64,000 bases of DNA, taken from positions 9,597,596 through 9,661,595 of the forward strand of contig CM065298.1 of assembly GCA_032871835.1 (NCBI GenBank). The letters run 5' to 3'. Source of the stretch: Dipteronia dyeriana. Its lineage: Eukaryota; Streptophyta; Magnoliopsida; Sapindales; Sapindaceae. The notes beneath the pieces were generated by a model, which saw only the letters and a program-made list of their open reading frames with translations, was not told the DNA's origin and did not search any database. A program made the translations under genes and the position numbers. Each line of letters begins with the position of its first letter. Positions within the stretch are counted from its first letter, which is position 1. Below are positions 11,752 through 24,070 of the stretch, one piece after another.

Positions 11752-13313
11752 ATGAAGTTTCTTGTCCCTCCACTGATCTTTCTTCTTGCCACCATTAGTG
11801 CAACAGCTTCTCGGTCATCATTTGCCAACCCAATTCACCTTCTCCGGTCGGAGTCCAGCTCCGAAGACGACAACAACGTTGCCAATGCCACCTTAGACTG
11901 CCTCAGCTGGCGCCTGGCGGTGGAAGTAAACAACATCCGCAACTGGGCAGTCATCCCGGAAGAATGTCAAGTATATGTTGGACATTACATGCTAGGGCAC
12001 CAGTACCCCAGTGACTGCAAGTATGTAGCTGGTCTTGCTTATGACTATGCTAAAAGCGTTGAGCTCGTAGGGGATGGCAAAGACGCCTGGATCTTGGATC
12101 TTGATGACACCTCTCTCTCTAATGCTCCTTATTATTACGTCGATAATTCATACCGGTAAGCAATTTTATTCTCGTTGGAAGAACAACCATTACTGACCAT
12201 AATTTCACTTTGTGCTATTTCTTGCGGTGTAAATGCAACACTTGACTGATTAATTTTAGTAATTTTGATATATAATTTGCAGGGCAAAGGATTATAACAA
12301 GACAGAATTTGTAGAATGGGAACTGAAAGGGGAAGCACCAGCAGTGCCAGGAATTCTTGATTTATACAACAAATTATTGGAACTTGAGTTCAAGATTGTT
12401 TTTATTACAGGAAAAGATGAAACCACACTTAGAAATATCACTGAATATAATATGAAGAATGTGGGTTATCATACTTGGGAGAAGCTTTTGCTCAGGTAAT
12501 TACCCATCAATTATATGTGAGTTCAAATATAAGGGGGTGTTGATAGAAAAAGTTTTGTACATATACGTGCGCGCGCGCACACACACATATATATACATAT
12601 ATATATATGTGTGTGTGTGCGCGCGCACGTATATGTACAAAACTTTTTCTATCAACACCCTTTTATGTTAATACAATGAGCACCTTTGATGAAATTACAT
12701 GTAATTGAATGTTTTTCGATGAGATTTGTTATATGCATTATAAAAAAAATAAAATACACATTTGGTAAGAATTTGAATTTTTTTTTTGATTTGAGAACTA
12801 TTTTTTAAAATATTTTATCTTCAAAAAAATCGGAAAAATTAGTTATTGTACCTGAATTTTTTTCAAAAAAATTTCCACAAATGTATTTTAATATTGTTTT
12901 TATTATCCACACAAAAAATCACATCAGGATTCAATATATTCCATTAAATTTCATCAAAATTGCTTAAAGTATGGAGAATGTTTGATAAGTGTATACTTAG
13001 AATTAAAGTATGTAAATCACATGTTCCATATCCAATACACTGACAAATTTATATCAGTGCGGACTGACCTGAAAATTTCTTATATATATATAATTTATAA
13101 AATTTCTTATATATATATAATTTATATGGTGGCAGGGATTCTACTGAGGCGAGCTTGACCAAATTGGAATACAAATCAAAAAAGAGAGCATTGGTTGTGG
13201 CTGATGGGTACAGAATTTGGGGAAACATGGGTGATCAATGGAGTGATCTGTTGGGTGAAAATCCAGGCAACAGGACCTTCAAAGTTCCAATGCCTATGTT
13301 CTACCTCAAGTGA
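11752..13313 (+). CDS. HAD-superfamily acid phosphatase / vegetative storage protein (copy 1)
   Basis: Three exons, 11752-12155, 12283-12495 and 13136-13313 (TGA), with GT/AG introns both in phase 2, give 264 residues. The chosen start, MKFLVPPLIFLLATISATAS, is a good signal peptide. An in-frame ATG 45 bases upstream would put a charged stretch before it and is less likely. Family blocks are CLSWRLAVEVNNIRNW, VGHYMLGHQYPSDCKYV, GDGKDAWILDLDDTSLSNAP with the DxDxT nucleophile motif intact (DLDDT), FITGKDE, VGYHTWEKLLLR and GNMGDQWSDLLG. This family (plant acid phosphatase class IIIB / VSP) hydrolyses phosphomonoesters or serves as vegetative nitrogen storage, secreted or vacuolar. The catalytic aspartates are kept, so activity is plausible. 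AATAAA at 13341 could be the poly(A) signal. Intron 2 carries a large near-perfect palindrome. Confidence 0.93.
12535..12660. repeat. 126-bp near-perfect palindrome in intron 2 of phosphatase gene 1
   Basis: The left end GGGTGTTGATAGAAAAAG is matched by CTTTTTCTATCAACACCC at the right end. The arms continue through GTTTTGTACATATACGTG into (GC)n, (AC)n/(GT)n and (AT)n runs with almost no loop. The two arms differ only by a few dinucleotide units. This is a MITE-like foldback element or a newly formed palindrome. The alternating GC/CA/TA tracts could adopt cruciform or left-handed DNA. Confidence 0.9.
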
Positions 13314-13346
13314 ACCTTCAACTAATTACGTACTCTTTTGAATAAA

Positions 13347-14431
13347 AAAAAAAGTTTCATAACTGATATATGTATTTATAAATGTATGTGACTTTATAGG
13401 GTATCAATAATATTGTACTTGTTGCTGTTGTAGTAGTTGTTGTCAATGGCATTTTGAAGTTGGGGAGTTATGTTTGTGTGCATTGCTATTTATTTGCATG
13501 CATACATGCCCTCTGGGTTAGTTATTGGACCCTAAAATCTTCTGTGTTTGCTCTGGATTTGTGAAAGAGGTGGAGCTGGAATCTTTGTATTAAGTGTCGA
13601 TTGTTGTTGTGCTTTCTCTCTAGTAATTATTATTAATTTCAAATAGTTACTATTTGAAATTGTGACTCTTATTTGTATAATTTGATGGCATGTCACCCGT
13701 CCGACAGTGCTTTAACTTTTCTCTTTGTAAAATATGTTTATCGGTCATAAGCGTTGGCACGATCCTTTCCAGAGCTCTCTCTCCCTCTATAAATATTTGG
13801 AGATGTTCTCTTTGTAAAATCAATCGAAAAAATAAAATCTATGTGTTTATTTATCTATGGCTTTCTAAGTTTTCATTCCTCCTGATCTTCAGGAAGTTTA
13901 TTATACCAAGATCTGTAGTTCTTTAAAATCCCAGTATGCTTTATGCTTGCCTCCTATGAGGATCCTGCATATCAGAACAGAATTGACTTAAGGTCTCCAT
14001 CCATCTTCGGAATGTGTCTTTCAGATGTGAGTACCCTGTTTAGACCGTTGAGGTAAAGACCGTTTGTGGAGAAAACTAGACAATTACACTTTCTTGGAGA
14101 TGGTCGGGGAGCTCCCTGCCACATATATATATTATTACATATATATTAAATACATATTATTATATATATATAATAATAATAATAATAATATATAATATAT
14201 AATTTATTGGATATGATTGTAATTGTTTAAAAATTTAAAGGGTGAATTGATCTTTTTGACACTTGTCCCATGTCATGGGACAAGTAATCCTAGGGACTTA
14301 GGTGTGACAAGTTTTTATGATTTTTATTCCACCTTATCCCGTCATGTCTCATGTTAAGGACGTGTCAAACGTAGAAAAAGAACAAACTGTTCCACGTTGT
14401 CCTATTCCGTATACCAAACGTACCCTCGATA
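13347..14431. other. Downstream spacer of phosphatase gene 1
   Basis: About 1.1 kb. It contains 3' flanking sequence, an AT/AAT microsatellite at about 14121-14205 and a short stretch (14255-14420) with repeated GACACTTGTCCC / GGGACAAGT and GACGTGTCAAACGTAG motifs. The last motif recurs near 46390-46410, which suggests a small dispersed repeat. No gene was recognised. Confidence 0.5.
14121..14205. repeat. AT/AAT-rich microsatellite
   Basis: Runs of (AT)n, then (TAA)n and TATAATATATAAT. Confidence 0.7.
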
Positions 14432-15121
14432 CCTTAGTGGCTAAGCACGTGAGGATAAAGCTAAAATTGCTTTTTAATTAATGCAAGTGAATAAGTGATA
14501 CAGTAATAAAGAAGTTTAATAATTCTTTGACTATATCGGTAAAGGAAAAACATTTAGATCAAAGAAACGTGTAGTTTCAAAACAATAACATTATATAGTA
14601 TCAATCACGCATTTTCTTTCAAAACCAACCTAACGAAAGAAAAAATAGTACAAAAGTCAAGACAAAAATCATACTCCTTTGCCCTTATAAATATAGATAA
14701 AGTGATAAAATAATATCTAATGTAAAATAAATACTTTTTAAAAGAAATATTTGTCAAGTCTTTTCCCATAAAACATTAGCTGCTTTTAATCAACGACAAT
14801 TTTAAGTAGCACTTTCGAATCCACCGACAGAATTTGCTGCTCCTACAAAGCAAAGACGATCTTTACTACAATATATATATCAATGATATTTTTCTTCTTT
14901 TTGTTTGATATACAAATAAAGATTTGGCCAGTAGGTAAACATACAAGGATATATAAATCCTACTATTTTTTATATTTTTATAATTCAGAAATCCTCCGAA
15001 CCTACTTAGTAAATTTGAGTTCGAAATTTAAGTCATCGTTGAACCCTACAATTTTTGATACAGAGTAAAGTATGACATTTGATTACATAGGTATCTATGA
15101 GGGGATTTGAACCTGAGCAAA
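14432..15121 (+). repeat. Segmental repeat S1, copy 1 (5'-truncated)
   Basis: This stretch matches 24237-24923 almost base for base, from CCTTAGTGGCTAAGCACGTG to GATTTGAACCTGAGCAA, with small indels. It lacks the first ~165 bases present in the copy at 24071. Homology stops at about 15121, where copia element 1 begins. No coding capacity is recognised; the short ORF shared by both copies (14883 and 24643) is low-complexity. Confidence 0.85.
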
Positions 15122-15182
15122 TTACATGAGAAACATGCTTGATCCGGTGATGAGCCAATATATGAGTTAAGGGAATGTTCTC

Positions 15183-18100
15183 ATGACAAATCCCTACATG
15201 AATTCGGTACCTTTGCCGATGAATCATATGGAGAAGCCTGATAAGTTTAGTGGACCGAATTTTAAACGATGGCAACAAAAGATGCTGTTTTATCTGACCA
15301 CACTGAACCTTGGCAGATTCTTGACTGAAGATGCTCTTAAACCTAATAATGGTGAAGAGCGAGATGTTCAGGTATGGAATGCTATTGATGCATGGAATCA
15401 CTCGGATTTCCTGTGTCGTAATTACATACTAAACGGGCTGTCAGATTCGCTATATAACATTTATTCTTCAAAGAAAATAGCCAAAGAACTGTGGGAATCA
15501 TTAGACCGCAAATACAAAACTGAGGACGCTGGTTCCAAGAAGTTTATTGTCGGTCGGTTTCTTGATTACAAGCTAGGGGATTCCAAGACAGTTATGAGTC
15601 AAGTCCAAGAGCTACAGGTGATTCTGCATGAGATACATGGCGAAGGGATGACCCTGAGTGAAACTTTCCAGGTGGCTGCAATCATTGAGAAGCTTCCTCC
15701 TTCATGGAAAGAGTTCAAAAACTATCTCAAACACAAGCGAAAGGAGATGAAGATCGAGGATCTGATTCTCAAGCTTCGTATTCAGAAAGATCACATGAAG
15801 TATGACAAGAAAGATGTTAATGCGCCTGAAGCGAAAATCAATGTGGTTGAGCATGGGCAAAGTTCTAAAACAAAGAAGAGCAAGTCTGGGAAAGGATCCA
15901 AATTAGGTCCTAAGGGAGGAGTCTCTAAGAAGCCAAAATTTCAAGGGAAGTGCTTCAACCGTGACAAGTTGGGTCACAAATCTTCTAAGTGCAAGTTGCC
16001 AAAGAAGAAGAAGAACCACGAGGCAAACTTGGTTGCTGGGATCTCAAGAGATGCATCCGAGATCAATCTCTCTGCAGTTGTGACAGAAGCAAACCTTGTT
16101 GGGTCAAACCCAAGGGAGTGGTGGTTGGATACTGGGGCCACTCGTCATATATGCTCTGACAGGGAGATGTTCAATATATTTGAAGAAATGAAGAATGAAG
16201 AAAAGTTGTATATGAGCAACTCAGCCACATCTAACGTGAAGGGACGTGGTCAAGTCAATCTCAAGATGACCTCTGGTATAACCCTAAGCTTGAACAATGT
16301 GTTGTATGTACCTGATATACGCAAGAACTTGGTTTCCGATTCGTTGCTCAATTAGCATGGGTTCAAGATGGTGATTCAATCAGACAAAGTGGTTTTAACC
16401 AAGCAGTGAACTTATGTGGGTAGGGATATGTAACTGAAGGGTTGTTTAAGCTTAATGTATCTTTTGTCAAAAGAACAATCAATAAATATAATTCTTCAGT
16501 TTATTTGCTTGAGTCTTCCAATTTATGGCATGGTAGACTAGGACACGTTAATTATGATACCCTGCGTAGATTAATTAACTTAAATCATATTCCTGCATTC
16601 AATATTGATCCTAAACATAATGTGAAGTTTGCGTTGAAGCAAAACTAACAAGGTCATCATTTCAAACTATTGAAAGGAAATCTGAACCTCTTGATTTAAT
16701 TCACACAGATATATGTGATTTAAAATTTGTTCAAACAAGAGGTGGCAACAAATATTTCATCACATTTATAGATGATAGCATCAAATACTGCTATGTATAT
16801 TTGTTGAAAAACAAGGATGAAGTTATAGAGAATTTTAGTCTCTATAAAACTGAAGTTGAGAATCAACTCAACAAGAAAATCAAGGTACTGAGAAGTGACC
16901 GAGGTGGTGAATATGTAGCACCGTTTGGTGAATTCTGTGCTCAACACGGAATCATACATCAAACTACTGCACCATATTCCCCTCAGCAAAACGGTCTTGC
17001 AGAACGTAAAAATCGTACCTTGAAAGAAATGATGAATGCAAAGCTGATAAGTTCTGGAGTGCCTCAGAACATGTGGGGTGACGCTATATTGTCTAGCAAT
17101 TACCTTTTAAATAAGGTACCCCGAATGAAAGAAGACAAGACACCATATGAACTATGGAAAGGTAGAAAGTCTTCCTATAAATTCTTACGAATGTGGGGGT
17201 GTCTTGTCAAAGTAGCAGTACCTATACCTAAGAAGGTGAAAATAGGTCCGAAAAATGTTGACTGCATTTTCATTGGATATACACAAACAGTAGTGATCAT
17301 CGATTCTTGGTCTATAAATCTGACACATCAGATATATACAAAAACACGATAATGGAATCTAGAAATGCAATGTTCTTTGAACATGTATTTCCATGTAAAT
17401 CCAATGATGAAGCAAGTTCGTCAAAACGAACACATGCTGATAGTTATGAGGACCAAGAACAAGGAAATGAAGTAGAGGATAAACCTAGACGTAGCAAAAG
17501 AGCAAGAACGGAAACGTCTTTTGGTCCAGATTTTATGACCTATTAGCTAGAAGGTGAACCTCGAACTTTCAAAGAAACGGTAAGCTCTTCTGAAGGACTC
17601 TTGTGGAAAGAGGCAATTAATAGCGAAATTGATTCCATCCTTCAAAATCATACTTGGGAAATAGTGGATCTTCCTCCGGGATGTAAAGCGCTAGGATCCA
17701 AATAGATTTTCAAAAGAAAGATGAAAACAGATGGATCAATTGATAAGTATAAGGTCAGACTTATAATTAAAGGTTGCAATCAACGAGAAGGCCTAGACTA
17801 CTTTGATACATATTCTCCTGTGACGAGAATAACCTCCATTAGAATGATACTTGCAATCGCAGCTTTGCGAAATCTTGAAGTACATCAAATGGATGTGAAA
17901 ACGGCTTTCTTAAATGGAGATTTAGATGAAGAAATTTACATGGAACAACCTGAGGGTTTTTCTGCTCCAGGACAAGGAAAGAAAGTCTGTAAATTGGTGA
18001 AGTTTTTAAATGGTTTAAAGCAAGCACCAAAACAATGGCATGAGAAATTTGATAATGCTATGATGTCAAACGGATTTAAGATCAACGAATGTGACAAATA

Positions 18101-19090
18101 TGTTTATGTCAAGGACACGGAAAATGGCTATGTCATTGTGTGCCTTTACGTTGATGACATGCTCATTGTTGGTAGTGATGATGTCAAATCTACCAAGGAT
18201 ATGTTGAAATCAAGATTTGATATGAAAGATATGGGACCGACTGATGTAATGTTGGGAATGAAAATCTCAAGGACATCTAACGGACTCATACTAAGTCAAT
18301 CACACTATATTGACATGATTCTTGAGAAATTCAACAAAAATGATTCTGGAATTTCTAGAACACCAGTAGATACAAATCTGCATCTATCCAAGAATAAGGG
18401 TGAGAGCATCTCGCAACTAGAATATTCTCAAGTGATATGAAGTCTGATGTACTTAACCAATTGTAAAGACTAAACATAGCGAATGCGGTCAGCAAATTAA
18501 GCAGATATACGAGTAATCCAGGAATCGATCACTGGAAAGGAATAGTAAGAGTACTGAAGTACTTACGATTAACTCGTAATCATGGACTGCATTATACTTG
18601 ATATCTAGCTGTCCTATAAGGATACACTGATGCTAACTGGATATCTGATATGAAGGATTCAAAATCAACCAGTGGGTATGTGTTAACACTAGGTGGTGCG
18701 ACTGTATCTTGAAAATCCTCCAAACAAACATGTATAGCCAGATCCACCATGGAATCTGAGTTTATAGCATTAGATAAATGTGGAGAGGAGGTTCAATGGC
18801 TACACCAATTCTTAGAAGATATTCCAAGATGGCAAAAGTCTGTGCCAGCGATTTGCATTCACTGTGATAGTCAATCAGCAATAGGAAGAGCACAGAGCAA
18901 TATGTATAATGGGAAGTCTAGACATATACGTCGAAGACATAATACCATTAAACAACTAATCTCAACTGAGGTTATCACTATTGACTATGTAAGGTCAAAA
19001 AGATAACATTGCGGATCCGCTAACTAAAGGGTTAAACAGAGAACTAGTTGAGACATCATCAAGAGGAATGGGACTAAAGCCCATTAGATA
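15183..19090 (+). pseudogene. Copia 1 gag-pol polyprotein, degenerate
   Basis: All copia domains occur in order but in several broken frames. Gag (15183-15950) begins near [20 protein letters not shown]. The zinc knuckle at about 15952 reads [14 protein letters not shown], with the second cysteine of CX2CX4HX4C changed to Arg. Protease has [15 protein letters not shown]-pre-integrase has LWHGRLGHVNYDTLRRL. Integrase core has [20 protein letters not shown] and [18 protein letters not shown]. Reverse transcriptase has HQMDVKTAFLNGDLDEEIYM and YVDDMLIVGSDD. RNase H has STMESEFIALDKCGEE. In-frame stops occur at 16353, 17543, 17704 and 18438, with frameshifts around 16360-16440, 16650 and 18450-18740. 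It cannot encode an intact polyprotein. Confidence 0.93.
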
Positions 19091-19682
19091 AAAGGTCGAT
19101 ACAATGGACACCCAACCTAGTTCACTGGAGATCCCAAAATCTAGGTTCAATGGGACAACCAAGTTGTAAGACTCAGTTGGATCACTGTAGGGTTACCCTC
19201 AAGTCCATTCCTATGATAAAACAGTGATGCTCGTAGGGAAAAGGTTAAACTGTGGATTTTAATGATTCTTATGCGTCGAAATTCCTAACTATGGAAATCC
19301 GAGCAGAGTAAAGCGGGTTACTCTTAATTAAGAAATCACATATGTGAGAGAGAAGTGGGGCCGCTTCTAAAAGAGAATAGTGAAGGGCTATATTCTCCAG
19401 AGACTCTCACAGAACCAGACGCATGTTCATAGCCAAAACGAACATAAAAATGAGAACCAAATCGGGTCTGGAAGATACCTGTGTAAGGTGTGTGATCATT
19501 TACACAAAACGGCAGAACAGTTCAAGGATATCACATCTACTGATCAGCCAGTAAAGTAAGCATACCTTTACAAGGGAAGGTTCAAAGGGTAACACCTACC
19601 TATCTTATACAGGCTTCGACCGTTTGAACTTACCAAACATCTTCTTTGTGTCTCCTAGGTCAATTTCATTCATGTGGGGGAT

Positions 19683-20638
19683 TGTTGGAAATTTTGTGAT
19701 AATCTCTCATTTTGAGAGCAAAAATTGAGTATTATAAATTCCATAGAAATAGAAGATTAAAGTGGATTCGAATTCTACTCCGTGAGAACTTCGAAATAAT
19801 ACACTCAAATTCACAAAATGGTTAATGGGTGAATGAGAAATTGAGTCTCAAAGTGGACCCATTGTGTAGGGATTAAAAAGAATCAAACATTGCTTAGGAA
19901 AATCATTTATAAGTATTTTATAAGTGAATGTGTGATATGAGCTTTCAACATGTGTGGCATAGAGGCTCTCTCTCGCGCGCAGGGGGGGAGGGGGGGTGCA
20001 AATCATGGACCCCGAACCTTCGAATGCACGACTCGTGTGTGGGCGCGACCTGCGGACACGAATGCAGCTCTGATTGAACCGTGAGAGTCCAGTTGACCTT
20101 TTGCCACTTCCCTAAGTCAACGTTTTTTATTTTGATGAATAAGGAAAGCTTTAATTGTTTGGATTCTGATTTCTTACTTGATCACTAAGAATACATAATC
20201 GGGTTTTAATTAGAAATAAATCTCTTTGGAGAATATTATCTAATTAAAATATTTCCTTATTAAATCAAAAACGAATTTTCCAAAAATAATCCTAAATTAA
20301 TCCCAAGACCCTAGTGTTTCGGTTTGGGTATTTAATATCTCTAATGTTCTGTTCAACACACACACAGAAAAATAATTCAAGTTTCTTTTGAGCAGCCAAA
20401 TTCATTTTTTCTCTCTGTTTTCTTGGTAAGTTCAAAACTCGGTTTGAGTTCGTTGGTAGTGGATAGTGCTTAGGTATACTACTGTTGAACCGTTGTATCT
20501 TAGGAGACAATCGTCTAATACACATACGGTGTTGTCCGGTGAAATTATCTTAAAGACACTGTATCAAACTCTTTTTCTAACGTTACTTTCTATTTTTCCT
20601 TTATACTAGTGATGTTTGATTGTAAATTTGGTTTTACA
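19683..20638 (+). repeat. 3' LTR of copia element 1
   Basis: Begins TGTTGGAAATTTTGTG directly after the polypurine tract and ends GGTTTTACA, with TG...CA ends. Length is 956 bp. It contains a G-run near 19982-19997. There is no second LTR in the window to compare it with. Confidence 0.8.
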
Positions 20639-20867
20639 GATAAGTTATTAATTGCTTCTTTTTTGATTATTACAAATCTAAATCATCAATCTTCACAAAC
20701 TAATCTTCACTCATCATTAACCCATATTCTCCAATCCGAAACCCAACATATATCATAAATCAAAATAATATCTAACTTCACAAACCAAGATTTGTTCAAA
20801 ATAAAAACTTAAATACGTTCACCATTTTTTTTTTTAAAAAAAACACGTCGTGGAATATACTGGAATC
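20639..20867 (+). repeat. Segmental repeat S2, copy 1
   Basis: Matches 31661-31888 from GATAAGTTATTAATTGCTTC to GGAATC with about 90% identity by eye. It sits directly after the copia 1 LTR and ends exactly where an S1 copy starts, which suggests an old tandem [S1-spacer-S2] duplication. Confidence 0.8.
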
Positions 20868-20873
20868 AATATA

Positions 20874-21166
20874 AATTTTATATGGAAGCGGACTGAGTGT
20901 GGGGAGGTGTCATGTTAAATACAATCACGGGATTCTCTGCGAATATCGAACGTAATACTTTCGATGCACAAGTCCTTATCTGTCTCAAAAAAGTTAATGA
21001 TTTTACTACACTCGAAAAGGTTTGATCAACTATTAGTTCCTTAGTGGCTAAGCACGTGAGGATAAAGCTAAAATTGCCTTTTAATTAATGTAAGTGAATA
21101 ATTGATACAGTAATAAAGAAGTTTAATAATTCTCTGACCATAACGGTAAAGAAAAAACATTTAGAT
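20874..21166 (+). repeat. Segmental repeat S1, copy 2 (5' part only)
   Basis: Matches 24071-24353, from AATTTTATATGGAAGCGG to AAAAACATTTAGAT. It includes the CCTTAGTGGCTAAGCACGTG block shared with 14432. Homology ends abruptly at about 21166, next to the Mutator-like relic. Confidence 0.85.
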
Positions 21167-21292
21167 ATCATTGTTCATTGTTCATGTTATTATACATCTC
21201 ATTCTATTGGTGATTGTATTATCCAACATTCATCTCAATTTGATAACAAAAGATCTTGTCCAATTGTGGTCCAACTATTTAACCATGGTCAG

Positions 21293-21745
21293 CTAATTTT
21301 GGTGGACACAACACATGTTTTGTTGCCCTTCGTTCCCACTTCTTTCAGTGAACAACTGATTGTTTCCGTTAAACCATCGAAATTGTTGGGTGTTTCCACG
21401 AGTAGGGGTATCTTCAGCTATCACAATTGTTATCGCCCTCTCAATTAGACTAACACATACTTGAGGGATCACCCTATCTTCCTCTAGCATAAACAAAACA
21501 TCATTGTCATTTCTTATAAAATATACGACATATTGTCCCAGGAACGATTGATATAGATTGTAAATCAATAATGTATTTATTCACATCGTACTTCACAACG
21601 ATTTGCACGATCGACACCAGCTCGTCGTAAGTCATATTCTTTGACACATACATTCCTTGGTCATCGGAAACAAAAAACCTCTGACTTCCATCAGGTAATT
21701 GCTCTCATCGACCGTTGTAAGATATGATTATTCTCACCCGATCCG
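21293..21745 (-). pseudogene. MuDR/MULE transposase N-terminal fragment
   Basis: Read on the minus strand, 21745 down to 21293 gives ISYNGR, then EQLPDGSQRFFVSDDQGMYV, then MTYDELVSIVQIVVKYDVNK, YIIDLQSISIVPGT and, after a frameshift, FIRNDNDVLFMLEEDRVIPQ and VCVSLIER. This order matches the N-terminal region upstream of the MULE transposase domain of plant MuDR proteins, recognised from memory. A TGA after ISYNGR and the frameshift near 21525 show it is dead. The zinc finger and DDE domain that should follow (further left) are absent. Confidence 0.72.
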
Positions 21746-21844
21746 TTGTCCTGTGAAAATCATCATCACAAACCATTATTAACAAATTAAAAAATTAAAT
21801 TAAATTTACAATTATTAAGAATTAAAAATATTTATTAAGTGTAA

Positions 21845-22080
21845 GGGATCGAGAACATTGTCAAAGGAATCGAGCTTTTTTATAAGGGATAGAGAACATT
21901 TTCAAAGGGATCGATCTTTTTTGTAAAGGCGCGAGAACATTTTCTAAGGGATTGAACTTTTTCCAAATGGATCGAGAACTTTTTAAAGGGATAGAGAACT
22001 TTTTCAAGGTATCGAACACTTTTTCAAGGGATCGAGTATTTTTTCCAAATAATCGAGTTGTTTTCAAAATATATAAAAGC
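21845..22080. repeat. Degenerate tandem array of GGGATCGAGAAC-type units
   Basis: About ten short, diverged units of 20-25 bp, each close to AAGGGATCGAGAACTTTTTC, follow one another. They lie upstream of the MULE relic relative to its minus-strand reading, so they may be its subterminal repeat region. A similar but distinct array is at 45325-45640. Confidence 0.7.
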
Positions 22081-22292
22081 TCGGTCCAATATAAAATTTG
22101 CTCGATTCTTTTTTAAATATTCTCGGTCTCGCATTAAAAAAGCTCGGATCTATTAAATGTTCATACATGTTCTTACAATACAAATAAAAAATATCAGTCA
22201 AATATAAAATATGCTCGATTCTTCTTTAAATATTCTCGTTTACACATGAAAAAAGCTCGGATCTATTAAATGTTCATACATGTTCTTACAAC
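22081..22292. repeat. Two-copy tandem repeat of about 115 bp
   Basis: The sequence from CAATATAAAATTTGCTCGAT through AAAAAAGCTCGGATCTATTA to CATACATGTTCTTACAA is repeated once with few changes (the GGATCTATTAAATG blocks sit near 22145 and 22258). It follows the 21845 array directly and shares its CTCG-containing words. Confidence 0.8.
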
Positions 22293-24070
22293 ACATAAAT
22301 GCATGTAAAAAATCTGAAATGCATGAAAACAGAAAAGAGAATACACGAGATCATAAATATTTGTTACCTTTTTATGCAGATTCTGGAACGAGACAACTTT
22401 TTTGGAAAGAGATATTTTAGGGAGATAACCTTTTTAGGGAGATACAAATGAGTTCAGAAAGTTGTCTTTTAGAAATTAAAGTTTATATGCAACTTGGGTA
22501 GTTCACCATAATAGATATCTTTTAAATTTAAGTTATTAAACCGGTGATATCATCATAAAAGCCAATAAAAAAAGGTGACATATTTCACAATTTTCACTCG
22601 TAAATGTTACCTCTATGATAATTGTAACAATGTAAAAGATTAGACAAAATATTTGTACAGCTTTTATTCATTTCACTATAGAAAGCATTTGAAATTGTGA
22701 CTTATTTATATCTTAAAAAATGGAATGGAAATTGTAACTCAAAAAAAAGTATTGTGAGTATACATATCAGTACAAATTCATGAGAACATTAGACACAAAC
22801 CATTAATCAAGCATTTACTAAAGGCGACTTCCTTATTAAAACAATATTTCGTCGCAAAAGATTTTTTTACACTTAAAATAAAAGGCAGTCAATGATTTCA
22901 CAACAATATTATAACATCCAAGGCCGGGTTGAAGCAAATATCCATAAATGATGGAATTGGGTGTATTATTATTATTTTTTTATGGAAACTGAGTGTTTTA
23001 ATAATTTAATGGGTTTTCAAATAAATTAAGTCAATAAAAGGTCATTTTCATTTAATTAGGAACTTTTGATATTTTATCGGGTGCTTACATTAGTGGTTAA
23101 AATTGCAAATATTAATAATTGGTAACTTATAAATTAGATGTGTAAATCACATTTCTATACAGTAATATTGACACCCTTTAATTTTTTTATTAACTCTTTT
23201 TGAACTATAAATATAAATTTTAATTTTTTGTATAGATAAAACCTAACTATTAACAAATGACTATATAAGGTTAGTCAAATCATATATCCTTATATATATT
23301 CTATGATATTATAGGTTCAAATCGAATATCCCTATTCAAACTCAAATTAGTATAAAAAAAAATTCAATAGCTAAACTAGTTGGGTTTTTTTAATAATAAT
23401 AATAATAATAATAATAAGTATTAATAAGTTAATGGGGGTATGGGATGTTTCTAATGATGCAAAGGTGTACCCTTTGACTCGTGGATATGATGAGATTGAC
23501 TTGATTTTAAGTTGTTTTCCATGTTTAACTAGTTGATAAAATAGGATAAAAATAATTCTGTCAATCCATTTTATTCCACTACAATGGGATAAATTAGTCC
23601 CAACGAAATACATGGAATTAATTTCTTTCTCATCCTTCTTATTACGTAAACAACCCTTGGCTGTCTAAGCCAATTTTAATAAGTTAATGTCCTTGTTTTA
23701 TAATCCAGTGTTACAAACACAGCTCGACACAAATTACAATTGATGCCAACTAATGCCGTCGACGGACTGTCCCTTCAAATATAAGCATATATTTGACAAA
23801 CTTTCATTCACTTGACTTTGAAATACGTTAGGAAATTACTGAAACGATCTATCGATATCAAATACTACATGTATGATCTAGATATCTGTTTTTAAACAAT
23901 ATACACATAATTGGGGTTTGAACCGGGTGGTAAACTCTATTTTGAAAACTTCAACCACCAAAACAAAAGACCACCAGCTTAGAAACTTAGTTACATATAT
24001 AAGTTTTGTAATTAATTAATGATCATGCATAATAATATAACAAGTAGTTTAAGATGTACGATGGTATCTT
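22293..24070. other. AT-rich intergenic DNA
   Basis: About 1.8 kb without a recognisable gene. It has a (TAA)n microsatellite at about 23391-23418 and otherwise unique AT-rich sequence. A minus-strand ORF at 23371-23613 runs into the microsatellite and has no known motif. Confidence 0.5.
23391..23418. repeat. (TAA)n microsatellite
   Basis: About nine consecutive TAA/AAT triplets. Confidence 0.85.

Larger units (their letters stand above)
15122..20638 (+). mobile_element. Ty1/copia LTR retrotransposon 1, 5'-truncated
   Basis: A copia element with degenerate gag-pol (15183-19090), a polypurine tract (GTGGGGGA, about 19675-19682) and a 956-bp 3' LTR (19683-20638, TG...CA). No 5' LTR or primer-binding site precedes the coding region, because S1 repeat homology runs up to about 15121. 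The 3' boundary is supported by an apparent empty site: bases after 20638 (GATAAGTTATTAATTGC) match 31661 onward, where no element is present. The left flank is not the matching empty-site sequence, so the 5' end was lost by deletion or recombination. Confidence 0.88.

Noticed and set aside
12459..12671. 70-codon ORF rich in Tyr/Ile/Val/Arg
   Set aside because: It is the translation of the (GC)/(CA)/(TA) palindrome in the phosphatase intron, not a gene.
15099..15118. GGGGATTTGAACCTGAGC, resembling the reverse of a tRNA T-arm
   Set aside because: No acceptor, anticodon or D-arm partners nearby. It is part of repeat S1 and present in both copies.
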